Shown: positions 45,108-55,700 of the stretch, in pieces | How positions within the stretch are numbered: position 1 is the first letter of the stretch | Layout of the letters: each line of letters starts with the position of its first letter | Origin: Cytauxzoon felis | Taxonomy: Eukaryota; Apicomplexa; Aconoidasida; Piroplasmida; Theileriidae | DNA length: 64,000 bases | Reading direction: 5' to 3' | Assembly: GCA_020283715.1 (NCBI GenBank) | Contig: JAIQCW010000013.1 | Coordinates: 1 to 64,000 of the forward strand | Position numbers and translations under genes: made by a program | The notes under the pieces: model-generated | The model's database searches: none | The model's input: only the letters and a program-made list of their open reading frames with translations | Told to the model about the DNA's origin: nothing

Positions 45108-47966
45108 ATGCCAAGAGTATTTTTACCACAAATTTTGTGGCATAGCAAAGATAATAAAAGATGTGATCGTGTCTATTCAATTGATTTTCAACCAAATACA
45201 GATAATGATTTAGATAATAATTTAAAATCAAATAAAACTAAAATCCTTAAACTTGCTACTGGTGGAGCAGATGAATTTGTTCATATTTGGCAAATTACTA
45301 TACACGACAACGCGCCGCAATATACACATTCGCTTAATAAGGATACAGATTTCGAACAGCCACTCTCTATTAAAATACTTGCAAGATTAATAGGTCATAT
45401 AGGTGAAGTTAATTGTGTAAGATGGTCACATTCTGGTAAAGTACTCGCTACTGGTGGTGAAGGTATGTTGATGGAATAATATATATGTATTCATTAATTC
45501 GTAACATTTTATTATCAATAAATTTTCAGATCGTTGCATATTTCTATGGGTACGTGATTTAAAAGGTGAAAATGGCAATTTAAATGATGATAATCTCCAA
45601 GATTATGATGAATATTGGACAAAGACACATTACTTTAGGTAAGTACTTGATTTTAATTGAAATTATCTATATTAATTTTATTAGATTATCTAATGTTGTA
45701 AATAGCATAAGCTGGTGCCCAAATGATCGTACATTAGCTGTGTCTACAGAAGATGGACACATATCTCTTGTAGATACACATGTTGAAAATACGGGAAAGG
45801 TCAGATATTTCGATGGGCATACAAATATAGCACAAGGTGTAGCATTGGATCCAAAGAACGAAATTTTGGCATCATTAGGTTCTGATCAATGGTATGTTGG
45901 CTACTATTCAAATAAAAATTAAAAATTCCAGCCTAAGGATATGGAAAAGGAGGAATCAAAAGAGTTGGAAAAGCATACTTGTACTTAAAGCTGCTAGGGA
46001 ACGAGGTGATTTAATAGAGGTATGTAGTGATTTATATATTTTCCCCATAACATCGAGTATTTGTTTGATAAATGGGGATTTTTGGGTGTTTATATAATTT
46101 CTGGGGGTAGAATAAGATTTGATTTAATATTTGTGCCATTAACACTAGGCCTATCCGCCATTTGGTGGACCATAGATATCGGAATGGATATTCACAAAAC
46201 GAAAACTGCAAAAAGTACTGATTTTGAACGTGGTTATGGTACTAAGCCAGCTGAAGCTGAAGAAGATGATAATAAGGGTATTCTAAAATTATTTAGTAAC
46301 AATTATGAAACTAATACTGCTAATGCTAAAGATGTCGGCCACGTTGGTGATTGGTCACCGATTTTTATGCTTGCCATTTCGTTGGGTACAGTCTGCGCAT
46401 TTCCATTTGCCCTTGAAATTCCTTCAATTATTTTTCATTTCAATTCATTTATAGGATACGGAAGAGAATCAATTAGAGATTAAACGTCATGGAAGATGTG
46501 TATTTATGTCCGAAGAACTGCGTACATTTTTTCGTAGGCTTGATTGGTCACCAGATGGACGATTTCTTGTTACACCATCTGGTATAAGGCATAATAAACC
46601 AAATACTGAGGATAATGATATGAATAATAATAATAATGGATTAAAGGATCAATTAAATAATAATGAATCTATAGAACAATCTACTATTAATACTACTAAT
46701 CCCACATGTAATCAATCGGTAGTATATACTTTATACATTTTCTATAGAAAATTAATAAATTATGGCATTCCAATGTTAACACATACATCACCAACCGGAC
46801 CATTTGTTGTTATTAAATTTAACCCAATATATTTAACAATGAAGGATAAAAAATTAGCACTATTTAATAAATTATTTCAAGTGGGTAAAAATACTAAAAT
46901 GAACCCTATAAAAAAGAAGGTTGAACGTGTACATCATGTAGTATTAACGAATAAGATACAATCATATTTTAATCAACATGTAGATGCAGATGCCAATAAT
47001 ATAAATGATACAGTCACTAATAATACCAATCCCAATGAACCTCCTATAAAAAATGAAATTGATGATAAAAATAATGAGCAATCATCCACATCTGTTCCAA
47101 CAGCACTTGAAGTTACAACCACCTCTCCTGGTCTTGCCGTCAGCTCTCCACCTGAGGTTAGTCCTGCCGTCAGCTCTTCCAATTACCTATCTCTAAAGAG
47201 TGAAGCCACTCCCGGAGATCGCGGCGCAGATGGTAATAAGGATGTAACCTCAAGTGGAAGTGGTCTACCTGGAAGCGATCCACGGGAGCTGGAAGGGGAA
47301 GTAAATAAAGAAGCTGACGGCAGGACTGGACCTCAAGTGGAGAGTTCTCTGCAAGAGGAAGGTAAGTTTGTATCCTCTAGTGGGACACCTACTGGTAGAG
47401 TGGGATGGATTTCAGGTGAGACGTCGAGTGGAAAAGAGAGTGTAGAGATAAAGGATGAGGATGGAACGCCAATTGACAATTTGATGTATGATACATCTCA
47501 GGATACTGAGATTATTAAGAAAATGGATTCTATGAATGACAACGAAGCAGATAATGAAAGAATAGATGATGATTCATCAGGTGAACATGTTAAGGAAGAA
47601 CGAGGTGGTTATAATTTAAGGGTTAGGAGAGAAAAGGTTAAGTTTTTTGATAATAGTGTACAAGTTAAACGTGTTATGAAGCCCAGAGTTAAAAAAGTTA
47701 AAGAAATTAAAGAAGAGGAAGAAGAATATGAATCTGATATAGAAGAAGGTACAATTCCAAGATTTATATTTGCTGCCGGTACATTGGATGGTTCATTATG
47801 CTTTTATGATACGCTCGAAAATTCTGGACCAATCGCTGTACTTAAAAATTTACATTTTTGTGCAATCACAGATATCGCATGGTCACAAGATGGATACGTA
47901 TGCGCATCATCTTCATCAGATGGATATATAACTTTTGTAATCTTCAATAAAAGAGAACTATCTTGA
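45108..47966 (+). CDS. CHAF1B: chromatin assembly factor 1 subunit B (CAF-1 p60)
   Basis: WD40 subunit of CAF-1, which deposits H3-H4 behind the replication fork. I choose the start at 45108 (MPRVFLPQILWHSKD) because family members begin a few residues before the IxWH motif; an in-frame upstream ATG at 45018 is less likely. Exons: 45108-about 45467, then DRCIFLWVRDLKG, LSNVVNSISWCPNDRTLAVS, LRIWKRRNQKSWKS (to 46018), and after an intron with foreign sequence DTEENQLEIKRHGRCVFMSEE, LDWSPDGRFLVTPSG. The last blade is RFIFAAGTLDGSLCFYDTLEN and ITDIAWSQDGYVCASSSSDGYITFV. Between blades a 250-residue low-complexity linker contains repeat-derived sequence (47095-47431) and basic KVKEIKEEEEEYESD. 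Divergent from the thioredoxin-fold gene, 170 bp apart. Confidence 0.9.
46019..46454 (+). pseudogene. intron-embedded membrane-protein fragment B
   Basis: Fills a CHAF1B intron on the sense strand. The reading frame gives FDLIFVPLTLGLSAIWWTIDI, an acidic loop with AKSTDFERGYGTKPAEAEEDD, and WSPIFMLAISLGTVCAFPFAL. Two membrane segments and the ILWTID/AIWWTID motif are shared in style with fragment A. It lacks the FYFG-type domain, so it looks like a piece of a larger gene family. Splice sites (GTATGT at 46019, ATAG at about 46454) fit removal from CHAF1B. Confidence 0.5.
47095..47431 (+). repeat. hairpin-module repeat, copy 39 (inside CHAF1B coding sequence)
   Basis: Sense and open ([19 protein letters not shown], then GSDPRELEGEVNKEADGRT). 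CTCT-AA-AGAG core; the right arm is the GGAAGCGATCCACGGGAGC version. No good splice sites flank it, so it is probably translated. Confidence 0.9.
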
Positions 47967-48019
47967 ATTTAATTTTATTTATAATTTTATTCCATACAAT
48001 TATATCATCGTAAATTTGT

Positions 48020-48265
48020 CTCCACTTGAGTCCAGTCACTGTCTTCTCCACTAGGTGTTCCACCTGATGTCTTTCCACTCGCCGTGGTGGCTTCTTCCAA
48101 TTACCTATCTCTAAAGAGTATAGCCACTCCCGGAGATCGTGGCTGAAGTGTGATGGATGTAACCTCAAATGGAAGTGGAATACCTGGAAGCGATCTACGG
48201 GAGCTGGAAGGGGAGGTAATTGGAAAATCTGTCTGCAAGACCAACGGTGGAGTAACCTCAGGTGG
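48020..48265 (+). repeat. hairpin-module repeat, copy 40 (intergenic)
   Basis: Full copy between converging genes. CCACTAGGTG, CCACTCGCCGTGGTGGC, CTCT-AA-AGAG core, GCGATCTACGGGAGCTGG, CTGTCTGCAAGACC. Confidence 0.9.
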
Positions 48266-48328
48266 ATGTTTGATAGTATTTAATATGATTGTATAATATG
48301 TATTAATAATGAATAAGATATTATGTTA

Positions 48329-48931
48329 TTAAAATAGATATATGTATGATGTTATAATGACAGGTAATATTATGATTCCTGTGGTGAATGATTTGAATCC
48401 GTCAGCATAATAATCATGATCTAATGATCTTTTAGCGAATGATGTTAATATTTTATCACCTAGATGTTCAGCATCTCCAAATTTAAGTTGTGATTGTAAC
48501 ATCAATTTATGTTTTAATGAATTGAAATAACTATTAATAGCCTTAAACCCTAAACTTCTAATTTTATTATATTTGACTAATGATGCATTATCATCTGTTT
48601 CTTCAGCCGTACCATTCTCTAAGTCATTAATATTTTTCATTTCTTTTAATTGTTTAAATAAATAACTAACTGCTACTTTATAATCATTCAATAACTTAGT
48701 ATATTTATTTCTAATACCTGCTGGGAATTTTAGGCATTCTGAAAATAAATACTTTACAGACTCTGATTCGTTAACATATAACTTTGTTATTAAATCGGTC
48801 CATTCTGTAGATGTTAATACATATTCAGGCCATTGGTTTAAATTAACCACTTTTACATCCTCTACATCATCACAATACACAACTGATACCAAAGGTATCA
48901 TATAAAGCATAAAATATTTCATCTTGTACAA
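48329..48931 (-). CDS. small secreted helical protein, surface candidate
   Basis: 200 residues, single exon. MYKMKYFMLYMIPLVSVVYC is a signal peptide. The body is helical and charged (LTSTEWTDLITKLYVNESES, LLNDYKVAVSYLFKQLKEM) with one potential N-glycosylation site each at NES and NGT. The last 18 residues (FTTGIIILPVIITSYIYLF) are hydrophobic and end the protein, which fits a GPI-anchor signal or a tail anchor. No family recognised. Small single-exon secreted proteins of this build are common among merozoite surface antigens of piroplasms; that link is inference. Confidence 0.6.
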   Translation of the reverse strand: MYKMKYFMLYMIPLVSVVYCDDVEDVKVVNLNQWPEYVLTSTEWTDLITKLYVNESESVKYLFSECLKFPAGIRNKYTKLLNDYKVAVSYLFKQLKEMKNINDLENGTAEETDDNASLVKYNKIRSLGFKAINSYFNSLKHKLMLQSQLKFGDAEHLGDKILTSFAKRSLDHDYYADGFKSFTTGIIILPVIITSYIYLF

Positions 48932-49732
48932 ATATTTATTTACTCAAACACTCAAATATCAATATTTTACCTATTAGTATATAAAGTATTACGTAAAATC
49001 TAATTGATATGCGAATTTACGATTGCAGGTTAGATCTACAACACAGCGTAGAAAATCAGTGAAAATTCAAAATTAAATAGATCAGTCGCCATACTGTACC
49101 AGTTCTTAATATTAACTCATTCACAGTCGTATTTACTATTAGATATGAGGTCATATTCCATAGGATATCCATCCCGATCTTGCAGATGGCTCTCCTAATT
49201 ACCTATCTCTAAAGAGTAAAGCCACTCCCGGAGATCGTGGCGATGAGAAGGTAATGAGAATGCAACTTCCGGTGGAACCGCAGCTGGTCTCAGGGAAGGG
49301 GAGGTAAATAGAGAAGTTTGTGGTGATTGATATTGAACTATATCTTGATTATTTCTTCTTTAAGAAGGGCTAGTCTCGAGGGTCCCGGACGATGGCCGTT
49401 GGATGTGTTGAAAAATATACAATATATACACCTTATAATATATAGAATTAAAATTTAACTAATAATATTATACAATATTTAATATATAATAGCTCCTAGT
49501 TTATAAAAATGAACTTATATTTTAGACCCAAATCTTACTCTACTAAACTGAATTTAGACTACACAGTACAATTCAAATCCGAATATAAATACAGATTTTA
49601 TAATTATAACTATATCGCTACAGTATCGTTAAAATTTGGAGATACAGTTGTTTTTTAGCCAGTTCATTATGTGGTGTCTCAAATGTGTATATTAATGGTA
49701 AATTATTTTCAATATAGATGTATATATAAAGT
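48932..49732. other. divergent intergenic region
   Basis: Holds repeat copy 41 and otherwise no gene I can support. A GC-richer patch at 49365-49415 (GGGCTAGTCTCGAGGGTCCCGG) stands out from its AT-rich surroundings; it does not fold as a tRNA. Confidence 0.45.
49146..49316 (+). repeat. hairpin-module repeat, copy 41 (intergenic, short)
   Basis: CTTGCAGATGGC left module, CTCT-AA-AGAG core, compact right arm with CAGCTGGTCTCAGGGAAGGGG. Borders are worn. Confidence 0.8.
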
Positions 49733-52700
49733 ATGTCATCTAGTAAAAAAGGGAAAGGTGTATTATCCGCCCTTTCTAAAATCAGAAATCAAAGGATAGG
49801 AAAAGCTAACGCCCTTGAAGAATATGAAGTATGTCTAATCATAGATCCTAAAATTAACTTTTAATTATTATTTCTTATATAGGTAGAAGATGAAAATGAG
49901 AAAATATATGAAGTAATAACTGAAGAGGAATATCGTGAACGCAATCTTAAAAGGAAACTTGATGATTTCATTGAAGGCGGAGGTATGTGTATATATAAAC
50001 ATTGTAAAACCATAATAATTCCATGAATTTATGATATAAAACTGTTGATAATAAGGAATTTAAGCATTAAAATCCATTTTTTGATTTTACCGATATTCTT
50101 CCAACTAACATATTCCTCGTCTTCATCTTCCACTCGATATCTAATCCCATTCTGATTCCGCTTGCCTCCACCGTAGGTCTTGCAGACAGCTCTCCACCTG
50201 AGGTTAGTCCTGCCGTCAGCTCTTCTATTTACTTCCCCCTCCACTTCCCTGAGATCAGCTGCGGGTATTCCACTTGAGGTTACATCCAACACATCCTTAG
50301 CACCATCTTCCATCATTCCCATGATGGATGATCCATCACTACCTTCACCACGATCTCTGGGAGTGGCTTTACTCTTTAGAGATAGGTAATTGGAAGAGCT
50401 GTCTGCAGGACTAACCTCAGGTGGGGAAGAGCTGTCTGCAAGAGGAAGAATAGTTGGGTTGGACCTCGATGGAAGTGCTGACGGGAGGACCAAGAGAGTT
50501 GATTGGACCCTGAGTGGAGGGGCTCAATGACGAGTATGATTCATGATAACGTTATATATTTTTTTATAGTTTATTCTGACGATGATTTGGATGGTTATGA
50601 TTATGATGATGAGGAAGGCTTTGAAGATGTACCTCGTAAAATTGCATCAAAGGAAAGCAAATCATCTGTGAAGTCTATTCAACAACATTTTGTTGAGATG
50701 GCTGCAAAGGATACTATGGCATATAAACCATCAAAGCCTAGTGAATTAGATGCATCAATGATAGAAAAGTATAGTAAATTTGAGGAAGATTTAGATAATG
50801 ATGTAACTACAAATATACAAAATACACATACATCGCACATGACTTTACCATATCTTAATGCAAATTTATTTACAAGACCGACATTTATGCCACAAATGTA
50901 TGCAAATACACCTACAATTAATACTTTGCCATTAAAACAAATCGATGAATCTAATATCGACCAAACTCTCATACGACAACCAACACCAATTAATATCGAA
51001 CATACAACACAAAAAGATGATGTAGATCATATAATGTCTCAAGTAAGCTTATTATATATTCTATTTTCTTGGATTTCCACCTCGTCTTCAACTTCCATTT
51101 GTGGTTACAATCAGTGTTCCATCGCCTCCGCCTGAGGTCGTCTTGCAGACAGCTCTTCTATTTACCTATCTCTAAAGAGTAGAGCCACTCCCATAGATCG
51201 TGGCAAAGAGAAGTTAGTGATTGGACCTCAAGTGAACTACCTGGAGGCGATCTACGGGAGCTGGAAGGGGAAGTAAATAGAGAAGCTCCATGCAATGGAA
51301 AAGATGGACCTCAGGTGTAACGGCGAGTGGAAGAAGAGTTGGATTGGATCTCTCTAGAGGACGATATTGTGATATATATATATTATATAGGAAATTGATG
51401 AAGAGTTACCGAATGTATCTGTACAGTTGGAATCTGTTATTGATTCTACACTTATTGATACATTTCATGAAGTTGAATCATCACAAGATGATAATGTTAA
51501 AGAAGACCAACATACTCCTATAAATGAAGAAACTGAGGATGTAGCATTTTATATATTGGATGTTGTGGAAGGTAACAATGGATTATTGCACTTATTTGGT
51601 CGTGTAAGGAATGGTAAAGATACAGAATCATGTATGGTTACAATTAAAAATATGATGAGACATATATTTTTTAAGGCTAATATGAATTTAATGTTTGATG
51701 AATTAGGTGAATTAACACTTATACCATGTGATGGAGTAATTATGAAAGATAATAATTTATATGAACGTATAATTATGAAGAATTTCTATAATGAAATGGA
51801 AAATATAAGAAAAGAATATAAAATCAAAAAAATTAAATATAAACTCACAAAAAGACAATTATTAACATATGGCCCTACTAAACCCGAAACATATTTCAAA
51901 GTCTGTTATCCATACTCATCACCAATACTTAATAAACAACACACATCCGGTACTTATTATACAGATACATACGGATTATATACACCAATCACCGAATTAT
52001 TATTAGTATGTTTTAAAACACCAAACATTTCTATCGAAATCCAATTCATTCATATCAATAAACTTTACACTTGAGGTCCTTTCCTTATCTTGCAGACAGC
52101 TCTCCACATGAGGTCTAGTCCTGCCGTCAGCTCTTCTATTTAGTTCCCCCTCCGCTTCCCAGAGATCAGCTGCGGGTAGTCCACTTGAGGTTACATCCTT
52201 ATTACCGCCACGATCTCCGGGAGTGGCTTTACTCTTTAGAGATAGGTAAATGGAAGAGCTCTCTGCAAGAGGAACAGACGTGGATTGGACCTCAGGTGGA
52301 GAGCTATCAACAAGTGAACGTGATGTTATATAACCATACGTCATTATATATATTTTTATAGATTAAGAGGAAGATTAAAGGTCCGTCATGGTTAAGATTG
52401 ACGGGTGCAGTAAAAAGTAAAGAGAAATTATCTTCTTGTAAATTAGAATTAGATGTTGAAACACATAAAAATATTTCCTTATGGTTCACTAAAGATTCAG
52501 AAGAATTACCTATACCCAAAATTAATATCGCAGCCATCTCCGTCAAGACATTCTTCATCACACCCAATCAACCAGAAGTACGTTATACCATTATCATTAT
52601 AATTTTTATCCGAAATCATCATACATCCCTTTCCATTTGCACCTTCCTTTGTCTTGCAGGTAGCTCTCCACTTGAGGTCAGTCCTGCCGTCAGCTCTTCT

Positions 52701-55700
52701 AATTACCTTCCCTCGGATTCCCGTAGATCATCCTCGGTATCTTGTTACCCAGAAGAACAAAGAATGTCAACCAGGAAGAACAGACCTCAAGTGGAGAGAT
52801 GCTTGCATCATAAAAAAATACCTTTTATGTTTTTGTTTTGTAATATTTACATATTCTTAGATTTTTGAAATATCTATGATGTATGATAAGTCATGTTCTA
52901 TCGATGATATGACTATAAGGGAGATGAAGATGAGTAATCAATATATTGGTATCCGTAAGATTCCATCACTACAATGGCCAAAAGAGATGTTAAATTTTAT
53001 ATCGAAACGTCCATATTTTCGTGTTTTTGAACAAGAAATTGGTCTTTTAGCCAATTTTATGAAATTTTTAGAGGTATTTTATCTGAAATACCTGTTAACA
53101 AAATTTTATCTCTTTATAGACTGTAGATCCAGACGTAGTTGTTAGTCATGACACATATACATTAGTATTGGAAACACTTGTTAAACGTTGTAATGCACTT
53201 AATATACCATTAAGAGTTTCATTTTCAAGGTTAAAACTTTTTAAAAAGCATACAACTCCATTCTGCGCCGGCAGATTATATTGCGATACACGCACTCTCA
53301 CTAAAGAATTATACCCAGGCAAAGTAAGTATCTATTGAATTTATTAGATTGGCATATACTAAAATGGGTAGATAAGAAATGATAATAACATTTAACCTCG
53401 ATCTCTTATTACAAATTTATTATTATTATAGGGAAATTATGATTTATCAACATGTGTATCAGAATTTGTTACTAATACCCAGGTTAAAGAATCAGTTTTC
53501 TATACAAGAAATGCCTTTACCATGAATGATGTTAAAAAATGTTTTGGAGATTCAACTGATTCACTTAAAAACCTGTTAATCATGGCACAAGCAAATTCTA
53601 AATGCGCATTGGACTCACTCAATCTACTACTCAAAATACAAGTACGTCATACACTACAATATGTCAAAGAAAGTTCAACCAGAGGAGTTTAATGACTCAA
53701 GCGAGGTATGAATGAGATGTTTCTACTCCACTTGAGGTTACAACCACCTCTCATCCTCCTGCAGAGAGCTCTTCTATTTACCTCCCCCTCCGCTTCCCTG
53801 AGATCAGCTACGGGTGATCGTATATTTGACTTTATAATATTATTTATAGGGTCTTCCATTGACTAAAGAATTGACGAATATAGCTGGAAATACGTGGGCA
53901 CGTAGTTTACAATGTGCAAGGTTATTTACATCCCAATTTTTTTAGTTGTTGATTTCATCTTTAGGTCGGAAAGGAATGACTTTCTTTTAATGCATGAATT
54001 TCATCGGTCAAAATATATACTTGATCATATCTTTGAAAAACAACACAATAAAGATCATACAAATACACAACAGAATGGTATACAATTTAAGTCCTCTCAT
54101 ACTCCTTCGCTTGATTGCAGACAACTCTCCACTTGAGGTCTAATTCACCTCTTCACTCCATCACCACCTCTCCACTGCCACGATCCCTGGGAGTGGCTAT
54201 ACTCTTTAGAGATAGTTAATTAGAGAAGGCCACCACGGCTAGTGGAATAAGAGGTGGACTGGACCTCAGGTGGAGAGTTGTCTGCAGGGTGTGACTTGTT
54301 GTTTTTGAATGGAATGAATAATAGATGATTGACTTATTCATATTAATATTTATAGAATATGATGATGAAGATCCTGGTGATAATAAAAAGCGTGGTCACA
54401 AGCGTGGTAGTTATGAGGGTGGTTTGGTATTTGAGCCTATATCTGGATTATATGATAATTATATATTATTGCTAGATTTTAATTCTCTGTATCCATCGAT
54501 TATACAGGAGTTTAATGTATGTTTTACTACAGCTATAATTAAAAATGGGAATGAAAATGATGTTGAAATTGATAATTCAATTGTGGGTATGTTACCCCAA
54601 ATATTAAAGAGGTTGGTAGAATTACGTATATCAGTTAAGGGCGCATTAAAGTCAGAAAAGAATGAAAACAGAAAGGTCCAATTGGGTGTTAGGCAATTGG
54701 CTTTAAAATTAGCAGCCAACTCATTATATGGTTGTTTAGGTAGTCCATGGTCAAGATTTTATGCTAAACATTTAGCTGCATTTATTACACAACAAGGAAG
54801 GACAGTATTACAATCAACAAAAGAAAAGGTTGAAAGGAGTTTCAATCTACAAGTTATATATGGTGATACAGATTCTGTGATGATAAACACTAATTTAAGG
54901 GATGACGGACGTATAGAAATATATGAATCTGCTCATCAAATCGCTAATAATATTATACAATTAGTTAATAAAGGACACAAAAAATTAGAAATCGGTATAG
55001 ATGCTATATTCACACGATTATTACTATTAAAGAAGAAAAAATATGCGGCACTCAAGGTAAGTGTTTACACAATAAAATTCCTGATGGAGTGCATTATACT
55101 TCTTATTTTAACTGGAATTGGCCAGTTTTGTTGGAACGGTTATACAAGTCTTATTATCCGCAGTGTTATTCACCTCAATTGCAGAAGATCCAGATGTAAG
55201 AAATAAACTAGCTCCGGGTTGGGATACTAGTGCTACTACTTCAGCGTGGTTAGTTGCATATGGAGGTGGTACCAATGGTTGGTGGGGAGAGAGACAGGAT
55301 GCTGTTATAACTAATTGAAAGAGGGTCGTCTACAATCTAAACCAGGAGAACTAAAAGTTGATCAACCTGGTATGGCGATTGATGGTGTACATAGTGATAC
55401 TATTAGTGATGCTGAAATAAAAATAGATAAAACGAATGGATATCAATCAGGTAACGAAACTGGTACTTCTAATAATGCTAATGTTTCTGTATGGGAAACT
55501 CTTGATGATCCAATGCATTTGATAAGGGTCTACACGCATTATTTTCTTAAATTCGAAACCGATGGCACTACTAATTATAAGAAGATGACTGGAACTGTTT
55601 CATTTACAAATAAAGGAACGCCAATAACTAAACCTGATGATGGTGGTGCTGGTGGTCAACGTGAAGATATTTCAGAAACAAATGTCCATTACGTTTATGT

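Noticed and set aside
49365..49415. tRNA or other RNA gene
   Set aside because: The patch is richer in GC, but I could not fold an acceptor stem and T-arm. No tRNA was found anywhere in the window.
50029..50493. Minus-strand gene within a POLA1 intron
   Set aside because: The frame is made almost entirely of a repeat copy. It shows that the repeat is stop-free in its sense frame, not that a gene exists.
52007..52074. Coding extension after the TELLL exon of POLA1
   Set aside because: Joining TELLL directly to IKRKIKGPSWL matches the family, so the following frame to its stop is intron read-through.
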